From Asterionellopsis glacialis (lineage: Eukaryota > Bacillariophyta > Plagiogrammaphyceae > Rhaphoneidales > Asterionellopsidaceae): 64,000 nucleotides of DNA. Shown here piece by piece: positions 22,494 to 32,284 of this stretch; position 1 is the first letter of the stretch; the number at the start of each line of letters is the position of its first letter. A program made the translations under genes and the position numbers. The stretch is from assembly GCA_014885115.2 (NCBI GenBank), contig WKLE02002438.1, positions 1 through 64,000 on the forward strand, given 5' to 3'. The notes below the pieces were generated by a model. The model was given only the letters and a program-made list of their open reading frames with translations, searched no databases and was not told the DNA's origin.

Positions 22494-22925
22494 TTTTCGA
22501 CTGTAATCCAACGAGGCTTCTGTTACTCGCTCTATATCATTGGAGTAGTTATGGTATTGGTTTGTGATCACTTGTGGTGTGATTGTTCACGAATTACCAT
22601 GGGACTGACAAAAGACAACCAAAAGCTCTTGTCACTCGTGCGCAACTCTCACTTCGTCATAATATCACTCTGTTGTTCCCTCCGAACAAAGTCTGTGTTT
22701 CGATAAGGTCCTCTCTTAGAGAGAGTTGCGATACTGTACGAGCGAGTACAGTTGATCGGTATGTCTGACTGCGTCTACTCTAACCACAAGGTTTTTTTTT
22801 TAAATACTTACTACTAGGGGTGACCCCCTCGACCTCAACCCTCATCTTTCAATCGCTTATTTGCGTCTGTTCATCGTACGTACTCTGACCAAGACTGCAG
22901 CTCTCACGAGGCTCTGCGCGAGACA
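22494..22925. other. Intergenic
   Basis: Promoter side of the LRR gene. Includes a short inverted repeat CTCTCTTAGAGAGAG near 22712-22726. A stretch near 22748 (ACAGTTGATCGGTATGTCTG) nearly repeats 13029-13048. No gene. Confidence 0.55.
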
Positions 22926-23064
22926 GGCGGGTCACCGCCACAGAAAACCCATCATCTGTTGTGTGTATGTCGTGTAAATCTCGCCGCCATCTCATTTTTC
23001 TTCTTCTTTTCTGCAGGGAAAAGGGCGGGAGGGCGATTCAACGGATCAATCTGAAATCGACTAC

Positions 23065-23330
23065 CATAGTTATAAATATTTATTATAGTTCATATCTTTT
23101 AAAAAGTTACAGTCATTCTGGAAGTTTTCACATTCTCCCAAAAAATTGTTTAAGAGTTAACCATGCGCGTATATATACTGCGAATAGTACAACTAGTGAC
23201 TAAAGGGGTATGTCTTGATATCTATTTAAAAGTTATACTCATTCTAGCCAGACTAGTAAAGTTTTAAGTTTAAAATCGTAAAAATCACTCATTGTACGGA
23301 ATTTAAATGATATTAACTATGAAACTACGG
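23065..23330. mobile_element. MITE-like 266-bp insertion
   Basis: Present in the decayed DusA copy and absent at the equivalent point of the intact copy (near 26750), so the boundaries are read directly. The bases TAC flank both sides and occur once in the intact copy, giving a likely 3-bp target duplication. The left end begins CATAGTTA, and an inverted copy of that word lies close to the right end. Two imperfect copies of a block of about 28 bp (23094-23121 and 23219-23247) lie inside. No coding capacity and AT-rich: a non-autonomous element is the simplest reading. Confidence 0.65.
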
Positions 23331-23554
23331 TACTGAAAGTGTCTCATTTCTCAACCTGTGCATATCAGCTAGCGCTGTTCTTGGGTATCAGCGAGGGTGG
23401 AATGCCAATGGCGATTACCTGGCTTTGTCGTAGAACCATCTTGTTGGCTTTGCCATCAACTTCTCTTCTTAAAAGTACTATATTTCTTCTTCTTTGCATC
23501 ATGACAACAACGTCGTTCGGATTCATGATGCGTCCATTTTCTTCACATCACTCA

Positions 23555-23566
23555 ACTAGTAGTAGT

Positions 23567-23604
<38 letters not shown>

Positions 23605-23605
23605 G
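23555..23605 (+). repeat. TAG/AGC triplet run (serine)
   Basis: (TAG)n(AGC)n(TAG)n tract coding serine in the decayed copy. The intact copy has only a few TAG units at the same place, so the AGC block expanded after, or was lost since, the duplication. Confidence 0.85.
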
Positions 23606-24111
23606 GTCGCACTTCTGATGCGTCCCAACAAGAACAATTATGGTCCCACCTTGAGTAGTAATAAGCAATCCACAATGAAAAACAGCAATAATAATTCTGT
23701 ATCTATTCGTGAAGCAAAGTATAAGATGGAATATACGGATCGACATTTTCGTCATTTAGTTCGACTTGTTTCGAATCGTACCTTATTATATACAGAAATG
23801 GATGGTAGCGGCAAATGCATTATCCCATGAACAACGTGCTGTACAAGACGACTACAGACAACAACACCCTACGGCTTCAGACGAAGAAGTAGCAGCTGGA
23901 TACAGTGATCAGTACCTACGTCGATATTTGGCACAGGGTCAAGTCCAACCCCTGGAGTGACCTAGTGTATTACAATTGGGTGGGTCTGATCCAGCACAAA
24001 TGTTCGAGGCAGCTCAAACTGTCATGGATTTGAGAGATCGTGACAAAATACGCGAGGGAACAACAAAACCGGAGAAGTTAGAATTAAAGTAAGAATACAA
24101 TGAACAATTTC

Positions 24112-26208
24112 CTAACTACAAAGTTCATTATCGGCAGTAGAATCATAATCCGGAGAATCCGGGTCTGGAGTTACTTCGACCATACCGAGATCAACAAGAA
24201 TCTGGTAAGCTCGTTCTTCATCATCCATACCAGCATACTTTTCAACTAGATCTTCTTCAGATTGACTAGGGGCATCTTCAGTTGCCTCAGCTACGGGAGC
24301 TTCTTCGTTTCTTACTTCAACATCAACGTCGGCTTCGACTCTACTTTCAACTTCAGCTTCTGAATCATTCTGTGGGGGTTCTTCTTTATCTGATTCTACC
24401 ACTTTTGCAACCACTTCAGTGCTGTTCTTACCTTCAGCCTCTGCGGCCTTTGCAGCTAAATCTTCTTCACGCTTGAGGGATTCCTGGGCAAGCTGCTCCA
24501 TGAGAGCCTCGTCGAATTCTACTTCCTCTTCCGTGAAGTCTGGCTCAAGGTTGGATTCTTGAGCCAAAAAGTCCATGACCAGGTTGCGGAGAAGAGTTGT
24601 CTCTACCTTAGGCCGAATAGCAGCCTCGTCGAATTCCTCATTCTCTTGCACATCCTTCTTGAGATTCTGCATTTGTTCCTCAATTTGGTAGTCTGGAACC
24701 TCAATGCCTTCTAGCCTAGAAATTTCGTCAGTAGCCATTGACACACGGAAGTCCTTAACAATATCTTCCTTAACAATTTCTTTGTACTTGAGGAAGTTAT
24801 CTCCGGTGATTTGCTTCTTGATTTCTTCATCAGGAACACCGTTGTCACGCATTTCCGTCATCATCAAGGCGAACTTCTCACGAGCCTGATTGGTAATAAG
24901 TGTATCGGGGACATCAACTTCCAAACGTTCGGCCAAAGCATCCGCAATAGCCCTATTACGGGCGGGTACAAATTCCTTGGCATCATCTTCGTCAACGGCC
25001 TTGCGGAGCTCAGACATGAGAGTCTCAGCAGTGAGACCATCACGAACTTGGGCTGCGAATTCATCAGTAATTTCTGGCAATGTCCTGTGAGACGTCTCTT
25101 GAACAGTGACATCGAAAATGGCTTTCTTACCGGCCAGAGTTTTGTCTTTCAGTTTCTGTTAAAACAACAGCAGCAGCAGCAGCAACAACAACAACATGGG
25201 GTGTATGAGCGAAATTATTCTTCAGGGGACAAACATTCATAATCGTGGTATCATATAACTTACTTCCGGGAAAGAAACATAGATAGTTCGGACATCGCCA
25301 ACCTTAGCGCCAACAAGGCCCTCAACTAGACCTTCCATGTATCTGCCTTCTCCAAGGATAACTTCGACGTTGTCACCAGAAGCAGCATTTGGAAGTGCAT
25401 CTCCTTTCGTTACGCCATCTTCCTCAGCCATGAAACCTTCCATATTGACAACGCAGGCATCACCCATAGCAAGCTCGGAACCAGCATCCATTGGCTTAAG
25501 TGTGGCGTAACGGTCCCTCAAATCTTTGAGTGCAATATCCATTCTTTCTTGATTGAAAGGCTTACGTTTATACGTGCCCTGAAGCCCTGTGTAAGGCTTT
25601 TCCTGTCCTTCCAACGGCTCCTTCCAGCTAATATCAGGCCATACATCACATTTTACAACAAGTTCAAGAGGCTCGCCGGATACGAAGGAATCAGCAAGAT
25701 CTTCAGCTGAAACAGTGAGCGAGGGTTGTCCGATAGGTTCAAGGCCATGTTCATCTTTCAAAGCAGGCTCAACCAGTTGTCCAAGGAGAGACTGGATCGC
25801 TTCGACTTTGAGTGCATTTCTGCCTCCCCTAGCAGCCATTGCATTCTCAAGTACCTGGGGTGGAATTCTAGCACCCTTACGGAAGCCAGGAATTGTGACC
25901 GCTTTGCTGCATTCCATAGCAGCCTTTTCGTATGCAGCCTTGGTAGCGGTACCTGGGGCTGTGATGGTTACTTCAACGGCAGATTCAGGAAGCCGATTAA
26001 GTGTGGACCCCCCCTCAGTAGACATTTGCAATTTGGTATTGGGCAAAGCAAGATCATGGTTCTTGCCCACCTTACCCCAAAAAGTAAAAGCAGGAGCGCC
26101 TCTTGAGCGACTGATTGATGGAGCAAACGAGAAAGCGTTCGTCGACGAAGGACCAGACGCAGATAGCGCTAAGGCCATTGCAAGTGCCAAGCTAGTGAAA
26201 CGAGTCAT
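24112..26208 (-). CDS. tig: Trigger factor, plastid-type (two exons)
   Basis: Exons 26208-25264 and 25155-24112; the 108-nt intron (GTAAGT...ACAG) keeps frame and gives 662 residues. The ATG at 26208 starts a signal peptide that ends in NAFSFAPS, a classic AF-type motif of diatom plastid preproteins. The body follows bacterial trigger factor. The N-terminal ribosome-binding domain has the signature-like IPGFRKGARIP (FRKG; about residues 104-114). The FKBP-type PPIase domain includes LGEGRYMEGLVEGLVGAKVGD...FPE, joined across the intron to KLKDKTLAGKKAIFDV. The C-terminal chaperone arm starts ITDEFAAQV. An acidic Glu/Val/Ala tail of about 130 residues extends beyond the bacterial length (about 430). 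Expected role: ribosome-associated folding of plastid-encoded nascent chains. It shares a divergent region with the intact DusA-type gene. Confidence 0.93.
25156..25263 (-). other. Trigger factor intron with GTT/GCT repeat
   Basis: Read on the coding strand, the 3' part of this 108-nt intron is (GTT)n(GCT)n ending TTTTAACAG, so the pyrimidine-rich stretch before the acceptor is made of triplet repeats. Repeat length could affect splicing. Confidence 0.8.
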
Positions 26209-26820
26209 GGTGACGGAGAAGAGTAAGCGACTCAAAGGTAAACCGTTCAATTCTTTTCTTTTGATGGATAATATGTTCTTTGGCTTCAGAAACGTATTTG
26301 TAAACTGCAAGTGCGTGTTCTGGGCATCACACCTATCGCACAACAATTTGAGACTCCTATAATAATCTACTGTGTATACAGTACCTGTATATTCTAGAAG
26401 TGAGTGAGGTTATCGCTACACTTGTCGTCGGTCTCATAACCTGTGAGACTCCTATAATCTACTGTGTACCTGGTACCAGGTATATTCTAGAAGTGTGAGG
26501 TTATCGCTACGCTAGTCGTCGGTCTGGCCTTCCTCCCTCACAATCAGCCTCTTCGCGAGACAGGACAACATAGAGTCAGGGAGCCAGATGTGACGACGCG
26601 CCTGTGCGTGCTTCGATCTCGCCGGGTCGCCGCCACAGAAAACCCATCATAGGTGTGTGTGTCGTGTAAATCTCGCCTCCATCTCATTTTTCTTCTTCTT
26701 TTCTGCAGGGGAAAGGGAGGGCGATTCAACCGATCAATCTCAAATCGACTACTGAAAGTGTCTCATTTCTCAACCTGTGCATATCAGCTAGCGCTGTTCT
26801 TGGGTATCAGCGACGGTGGA
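26209..26820. promoter_or_regulatory. Divergent promoter region with tandem 80-85 bp repeat
   Basis: Lies between the trigger factor start (minus) and the DusA-type start (plus). Two imperfect tandem units, 26350-26434 and 26445-26525, share GAGACTCCTATAAT, TATATTCTAGAAGTG, GAGGTTATCGCTAC and TCGTCGGTCT. A related unit occurs at 49381-49449. The part from about 26620 on is also present upstream of the decayed copy, so it belonged to the duplicated block. Confidence 0.7.
26350..26525. repeat. Imperfect tandem repeat, two units
   Basis: Units of 85 and 81 bp (26350-26434, 26445-26525). The second contains GTACCTGGTACCAGGTA, a palindromic form of the dispersed word, where the first has GTATACAGTACCTGTA. 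Confidence 0.85.
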
Positions 26821-28635
26821 ATGCCAATGGCGATTACCTGGCTTTGTCGTAGAACCATCTTGTTGGCTTTGCCATCAACTTCTCTTCTTAAAAGTACTAT
26901 ATTTCTTCTTCTTTGCATCATGACAACAACGTCGTTCGGATTCTTGATGCGTCCATTTTCTTCACATCACTCAACTAGTAGTAGTAGTAGGGTCGCACTA
27001 CTGATGCGTCCCAACAAGAACAATTATGGTCCCACCTTGAGTAGTAATAAGCAATCCACAATGCTGTTTTCATCAGCGTCGTCATCGTCAACATCATTGC
27101 ACAATAATAATTCTGTATCTATTCGTGAAGCAAAGTATAAGGAATTAATGGGAGCAAGTAAAATGAGTCTTGCCCCCATGATGGAATATACGGATCGACA
27201 TTTTCGTCATTTAGTTCGACTTGTTTCGAATCGTACCTTATTATATACAGAAATGGTAGCCGCAAATGCATTATCCCATGAACGACGTGCCGTACAAGAC
27301 GACTATAGACAACAACACCCTACGGCTTCAGACGAAGAAGTAACAGCTGGATACAGTGATCAGTACCTACGTCGATATTTGGCACAGGGTCAAGTCCAAC
27401 CCCTGGAGGGACCTAGTGTATTACAATTGGGTGGGTCTGATCCAGAACAAATGTTCGAGGCAGCTCAAACTGTCATGGATTTGAGAGATCGTAACATTTG
27501 TGATTATACGGCCATTAATTTAAATTGTGGGTGTCCTAGTCCCAAGGTGGCTGGTAAGGGGTGCTTTGGTGCTGCACTTATGGATGATCCCAAATTGGTA
27601 GCTGAACTTACTAGTGCTCTGCACGATGGGACAGATGGACAATTACCCATTACGGTCAAGTGTCGTATCGGAACAGACTCAGACCGTGTCTTTACGAAAC
27701 AATCTTACCAGGATATGGATCCAGAAGAGGAATATGCTAATTTATGTCGATTTGTGGAAACGGTAGCTTCGCATGGGATTGTGACGGATTTTCAAGTTCA
27801 TGCCCGTATTGCTGTATTAAAAAAGTCTTTTTCACCGGCTGACAATCGGAAAATCCCACCTCTCAAATATGATATCGTTCGACGTCTTGTGAAAGACTAT
27901 CCTGAATTTACATTTTCATTAAATGGTGGTATTGAAACCTTATCTCAAGCACAAGAACAATTTGTCACAGAGCCCAATTTGTTGGGTGTCATGATTGGAC
28001 GATCATGGGCAGCCCAACCATGGAGCTTTGCCATGACAGATCAACTTTTGTACAATGATAACACTGAAGAATCATCATCAACATCCTCCATTCCAAAGAA
28101 TCGATACGAAATTTTGAAAGCATATGGCAAACATGCTGATTGGGAAGAAGAGTATGGAGATCCTTTGAAAATTCGACGATTTATTGTCAAGGCTGTCGTT
28201 CCGTTGTTTGCTGGAGAACCCAATGGTAAAAGATACCGTGTTGCCTTGGATCAAATTGCAGGGTTACCCAAAAAGTTGAAGCAACAAGGCAAAACCTTGG
28301 AAGGTCAACCACCTTTGTCAGAATTAATTATAAATGCTGCCATGGAACACTTGAGTGAAGACGTATTACTACGATCTCCAGAAGAAAGTTATGAGCGTAT
28401 TTTATGGGAGGAAGCCAAACGACGTGGTGACGGTGGCACAGACAGTAGATCAACCGTAGTTATGGAATGGCAAACACAGAGGAAAGAAGACGAAAAAAAA
28501 GCAAAAGCTGATATCATGAATAATGGAGAAGAACTTGAAACGACAAAAACAACAACAATATCATCCTCTACAGACATGAATGTCACACAAACAACAGTCG
28601 ACAATGATTCTTCCTGTTCTACAGCATCTCTGTGA
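26821..28635 (+). CDS. tRNA-dihydrouridine synthase, DusA-type, plastid-type leader
   Basis: Single exon, 604 residues from the ATG at 26821 (a second ATG lies at 26827; the frame is open further upstream without ATG). The hydrophobic leader ends STIFLLLCIMTTTSFGFLM, with a Ser-Phe cleavage context like that of diatom plastid proteins. The DUS TIM barrel begins MSLAPMMEYTDRHFRHL (about residue 115). NLNCGCPSPKVAGKGCFGAA (about 234-253) holds the catalytic cysteine. HARIAVLKKSFSPADNRKIP, LNGGI and GVMIGRSWAAQPW match the DusA subgroup rather than DusB or DusC. FMN-dependent reduction of U20/U20a in tRNA is expected, possibly on plastid tRNAs. The 200-residue C-terminal extension is Ser/Thr/Glu-rich. 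Its 5' third exists as a decayed duplicate at 22926-24043. A palindromic hairpin lies 80 bp past the stop. Confidence 0.92.
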   Translation: MPMAITWLCRRTILLALPSTSLLKSTIFLLLCIMTTTSFGFLMRPFSSHHSTSSSSRVALLMRPNKNNYGPTLSSNKQSTMLFSSASSSSTSLHNNNSVSIREAKYKELMGASKMSLAPMMEYTDRHFRHLVRLVSNRTLLYTEMVAANALSHERRAVQDDYRQQHPTASDEEVTAGYSDQYLRRYLAQGQVQPLEGPSVLQLGGSDPEQMFEAAQTVMDLRDRNICDYTAINLNCGCPSPKVAGKGCFGAALMDDPKLVAELTSALHDGTDGQLPITVKCRIGTDSDRVFTKQSYQDMDPEEEYANLCRFVETVASHGIVTDFQVHARIAVLKKSFSPADNRKIPPLKYDIVRRLVKDYPEFTFSLNGGIETLSQAQEQFVTEPNLLGVMIGRSWAAQPWSFAMTDQLLYNDNTEESSSTSSIPKNRYEILKAYGKHADWEEEYGDPLKIRRFIVKAVVPLFAGEPNGKRYRVALDQIAGLPKKLKQQGKTLEGQPPLSELIINAAMEHLSEDVLLRSPEESYERILWEEAKRRGDGGTDSRSTVVMEWQTQRKEDEKKAKADIMNNGEELETTKTTTISSSTDMNVTQTTVDNDSSCSTASL

Positions 28636-29011
28636 TTTCATGTACGTGTATGATTCGAAAATTCTCGTGCTGCATGATGCTTTCCATTCTCCCTCTTTCT
28701 CTCTCTCTATATATAGAGAGAGAGTCTGGGTTGTATGCATCTCAACTACGCGCAAGCAACCTCCTGCAGTCAAAGCACATTGGCTGTTACTATCCTTTCG
28801 ATTTTCAAGGAATACTATTTCCATAAAATCATTAGATTTTCTAACCCGCTCTATTAGGCATAACCGACTGCATCTGTTTTTCCGTAAAAATTGGACCAAA
28901 ATGAATGCTCTGTGAAGTTGCCAAGGATACTAAGTACTTACTAAAGTTACAAATAATAGTTGATGTACTTACTACAGTCCCAAAGTCCTTTTTTTAAGGG
29001 TGTAAAACGAA
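28636..29011. other. Intergenic between convergent genes
   Basis: Contains the perfect inverted repeat CTCTCTCTATATATAGAGAG (continuing two bases) near 28704-28727, which could form a strong hairpin in either transcript's 3' end. No gene. Confidence 0.7.
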
Positions 29012-30385
29012 TCATGCATCATCATGGTCATCTTCCTCTTTTATTCGACTTACATGTCGAAGTACTTCATAGGCAGAGCTTAACACAGTACCCCATAATC
29101 CCATATGTAAAATACGTGGACCTAATCCCCGAAAAAATCCCCGAATCCCCGATGTACCAAATAAATCTTTGGCAATCGTCATGGCGGATAACGATGAGGA
29201 TGATGAGTTTTGGATTGTTGCGCCACTACTTTTACCAACTTGTAAACGAGTTTTGACGACATCCAAAGGTTGTGTCATGGTAGCAGCCACAATAGCTGCA
29301 CTTATACCTGCAAATAGTTGAGTTGTACTTTTTTGGATAAATTGCTGTATGCTATTCATGTCCAAATACGATGTCTCAGTTGTTTTCGTCGTTGAGGAGG
29401 AACCACCACTAATGTTGATTTTGGATACGTGTGGTTGTATCCAATGTTGACATCCACTGTAGGTTGCCCACCATATTGAACCAGCTGGAAGTGAGTTAAA
29501 CATGGATAATCCAAATCCACGATACAATCCTTTCCATCCACTTTCGGTACGTAAAATATCCTGTACAACGGATAATGCACTCCCTCTAGAACTATACTGT
29601 TGTGGTTTCATAATCATTTGTTTTTGAGATATGACATCCATGGGCACTACTAATATTTGGGCTGATACAGCTGCTATACCACCTGCAAGTCCACCTGCCA
29701 TGGATGCCATCCAAGAAGAAGGAGTCGTACTAGGAGTAGCAGTTGTGGACGATTTTCCTGCTAAATACGAAAAGGTGGAATGAGCTTCTTCAGGTCCAGC
29801 ATGAGATTGTAGTAGAAGACGTTCTTGCTCTTCTTGTACTTTTTGCTTCTTTTGATCATGATTCATCAAAATTGTATTCATTTCATGTCGTGTATTTTCA
29901 AGTACACCAATATATATAATTCTTGCTGGGACAGCTAATGCTACTACTATACCCACACCACGAAATAAACCACTCACACCACCAAGCCCCCCTGAAGAAG
30001 AAGACTTTAACACATCTCGTAAAGTGGAACGGAAGGATGGTTGGTGTTGTAATGTTTTAGAGTTGCTATTGTTGCTACTACTGCTGCTGCTACTAAGAAC
30101 TTGTTGTCTTGTCTTGAGAACTGTAATTGGATGAAGCATTAAAGTTAAGGTACTGTACATGACTGTTCCAATTCCGTAGAATTTGACTTTATCGATTTCG
30201 GACCATTGCAATACACCACTATTGTTGGTGGAGATGTTAGTATTGTTATCTGTTGTTGCAGGACTAGTAGCAACTAGTACTGGATTGGAGGTACCACGAC
30301 AGGTTGCAGTTGTAATTTCTTTGTCGTTATTTCTCCTATTGCTCATGCTGTCACTATCATCATCAAGGGGGGACACCATTACCAT
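29012..30385 (-). CDS. Mitochondrial carrier family protein (SLC25A44-like)
   Basis: Single exon, 457 residues, ATG start. Three repeats of the carrier fold are visible through their PX[DE]XX[KR]-type motifs: HPITVLKTRQQ (first repeat, degenerate), VPMDVISQKQ (second) and QPLDVVKTRLQ (third). Each is followed by a G-rich helix turn such as GLFRGVGI, GLYRGFGLSMFNSLPAGSIWWATY and GFFRGLGPRILHMG. The W-A-TY/PAGSIWW segment resembles SLC25A44 and plant relatives. The Ser-rich N-terminus and a 50-residue insert between repeats one and two are unusual. The substrate cannot be read from sequence; human SLC25A44 carries branched-chain amino acids. Expected site: mitochondrial inner membrane. Confidence 0.85.
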   Translation of the reverse strand: MVMVSPLDDDSDSMSNRRNNDKEITTATCRGTSNPVLVATSPATTDNNTNISTNNSGVLQWSEIDKVKFYGIGTVMYSTLTLMLHPITVLKTRQQVLSSSSSSSNNSNSKTLQHQPSFRSTLRDVLKSSSSGGLGGVSGLFRGVGIVVALAVPARIIYIGVLENTRHEMNTILMNHDQKKQKVQEEQERLLLQSHAGPEEAHSTFSYLAGKSSTTATPSTTPSSWMASMAGGLAGGIAAVSAQILVVPMDVISQKQMIMKPQQYSSRGSALSVVQDILRTESGWKGLYRGFGLSMFNSLPAGSIWWATYSGCQHWIQPHVSKINISGGSSSTTKTTETSYLDMNSIQQFIQKSTTQLFAGISAAIVAATMTQPLDVVKTRLQVGKSSGATIQNSSSSSLSAMTIAKDLFGTSGIRGFFRGLGPRILHMGLWGTVLSSAYEVLRHVSRIKEEDDHDDA

Positions 30386-31252
30386 GATTGCATCATACGA
30401 ACGATAATGTTGCTAACTTCGTTTAAAGTGAACAAGAATGGCTTGGCGGGGTCGACAATCTGCATTGACTGCGAACGTCATTGTTTTTGGTTTTCTCGGC
30501 AGATCACACACACGGGGTTGTTTTTCTTCTTTCTGTGGAAAGAGAGCCTGAATTAGCCACTCCCCAACATTCGACGCTTTGTGTCGTTCTGCTTTTTTCT
30601 CTCCCCTACCTGAAGATGGCTACGTATTGGTACGAAGTAGCCCAGGACATGCTCCAGAAGATCTTTGCTTTTGTCAAATGATAAATAATGACATCCTTTT
30701 TTGGTTTTGTACACATACAAATCGAGATGGTATCAAGATCACAATGAGGACACAAAACACACAATCAGTATCTCAACTATGGATATACACCTTGAATCGT
30801 CATGGCAACATTTTTGAAACTTCCGGGTACAGTACAGTACAATACAAGATTAACCCAGACTCGGCGTGCAGTCAGTTAGGGGGGGGCACCAAGCTTTGTT
30901 CGCTTTTAAAATGAAAATCAATTCTATAATGTTACTTTTTTTAGTTTTGTTCGTTCTCATCGATAACCCAAGTTCGATCAGAAACAGAAATATATAGGAG
31001 AACTTCAACAAAGAGTCTTGCCCGTGTTCATGGTGAGTATACTTGGTTGATGTGGCATGTCGTGGAGGTACTCGCAACAGTTGTAATAGAAATATCAGTC
31101 GTGTAAAGTATTGCACAAAACCTTTGTTCTAATGAGCTGTCTGTGCTTCGAATGTTCGAAGCATGTGTTTCACCATACTTACCAATTCTGTCATCCCCCT
31201 ACAATGTCCCTTTCTTTCATGAACAATTAATGCTTTGATTTTTATTCTTTTC
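30386..31252. other. Intergenic
   Basis: Promoter side of the carrier gene, then 0.7 kb of unremarkable sequence with a poly-G run near 30881. Nothing supported as a gene. Confidence 0.55.
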
Positions 31253-32278
31253 TCAGGGAGTTGAAATCAATGTGGTAGGACCCCATTCGTAATCATTCGC
31301 ATAACAACCTTCTCCCTGCACGGAAACAGATAATTGTGGTAAACTTGACGACAAATCAACACCAATATGAGTGGAACGCATAGTCTCTGCTGCACCATAT
31401 GTACCTACAAGGGCTCCTACTCCTACTCCTCCATAAGAAAGGAATTGTAAAACTTCTCCAGCATTCGTATTGGGGTGTGAATAGTAAAGTGTAATCCCAT
31501 TCTTTCCTCCATTATCCTCTATAAGAATGTTTTGTAAGGAACCAAATACTATCCCATTGTCTTCTTGTGTAGCATTGGGCATTATAGTCCTACCTTCGAG
31601 GTTATTGTACGTCTTACCATTCTCACCATTACAAACATATATATCAAAAGAATCTATGGTCAATGAATTGTGAGATGCAATTTCCACAAAATTGTCGTCA
31701 CTAGCCACATTGGGCACATAATTAATTTCGTTGATCCAGGCTTGGAGCTGTGTATAAGCGTTTTTGTAAAACAATCGTATTGAAAGAACAACAGAAGTAT
31801 GAGCATCCGTTCGTTTGTTTTTTCAAGATGAGAAAGCAGTAAGACAACTCTGTCATATCCTTGGGTGTACTGTACTTACAGATATTGGTGCACATGCTTT
31901 CTCTAAAAACCCTCTAGCTCGGCAATGGTAGCACAAGTATGTTCACGACAACTTGCATTGATAAAAACACCACTTGGATTTGTAAGTGAATTTTCATCAA
32001 GACAACAGAATGGCCTGGTGCCATGGCAAAAACCAGATTCAATAGTACTACCTTTGTCCAAGAGGGTAATAGTCGTGTAGGCAGTTGATCTTTTGAGAAT
32101 CGTAATACTTAACATCTATACGCCAGAAATTGTTTGAAACTCCACTATTGTCATTATTCGAACATTCACAACCTGCTGCTGTGCTTTCTTGTCCTGTATA
32201 AAGTCTACTTGAAAAATCAGGATTCATAGCATGGAGGACAAGTGCAGGAGATGCGGTTGCTGCAGATGCAGTAGCAGA
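31253..32278 (-). pseudogene. Broken lamin-tail-domain (LTD) gene region
   Basis: The exon 31747-31253 (after acceptor TACACAG) encodes LQAWINEINYVPN, a VEIA strand, NGENGKTYNNLEG, GITLYYS, LQFLSYGGVG and IGVDLSSSLPQLSVSVQG, the layout of a bacterial-type LTD. Upstream, a Cys-rich stretch (GFCHGTRPFCCLDENS...CREHTC) reads to a TAG at about 31905. One more T in the T5 run there would carry the frame on to a GTAAGT donor at 31879-31874, making a 132-nt phase-0 intron. A second frame slip near 32095 (CAAAAG) separates it from SRLYTGQESTAAGCECSNND, which is itself in frame with the preceding gene past its TAA. So two homopolymer slips and one stop break the region. It may be a pseudogene or assembly error; an unrecognised intron is also possible. 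Confidence 0.55.
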
Positions 32279-32284
32279 TATGGT

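Larger units (their letters stand above)
22926..24043 (+). pseudogene. Truncated, decayed duplicate of the DusA-type gene
   Basis: This stretch closely matches 26620-27500, the leader and first third of the intact DusA-type gene on the same strand 3.7 kb away. It ends abruptly after a GAGAGATCGT block at about 24043. Damage relative to the intact copy: a 266-bp insertion in the leader (23065-23330); loss of 39 nt that encode the flavin-site segment around MSLAPM; replacement of a Ser-rich segment; 4 extra bases near 23803 that shift the frame to a stop at 23830; and a G-to-T change that makes a TGA near 23960. It also has an expanded AGC serine run. No catalytic cysteine region is present. 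Non-functional as an enzyme; a short plastid-type signal peptide could still be translated. Confidence 0.92.

Noticed and set aside
25715..26362. 215-codon frame antisense to trigger factor
   Set aside because: Shadow of the conserved trigger factor exon; no independent motif.
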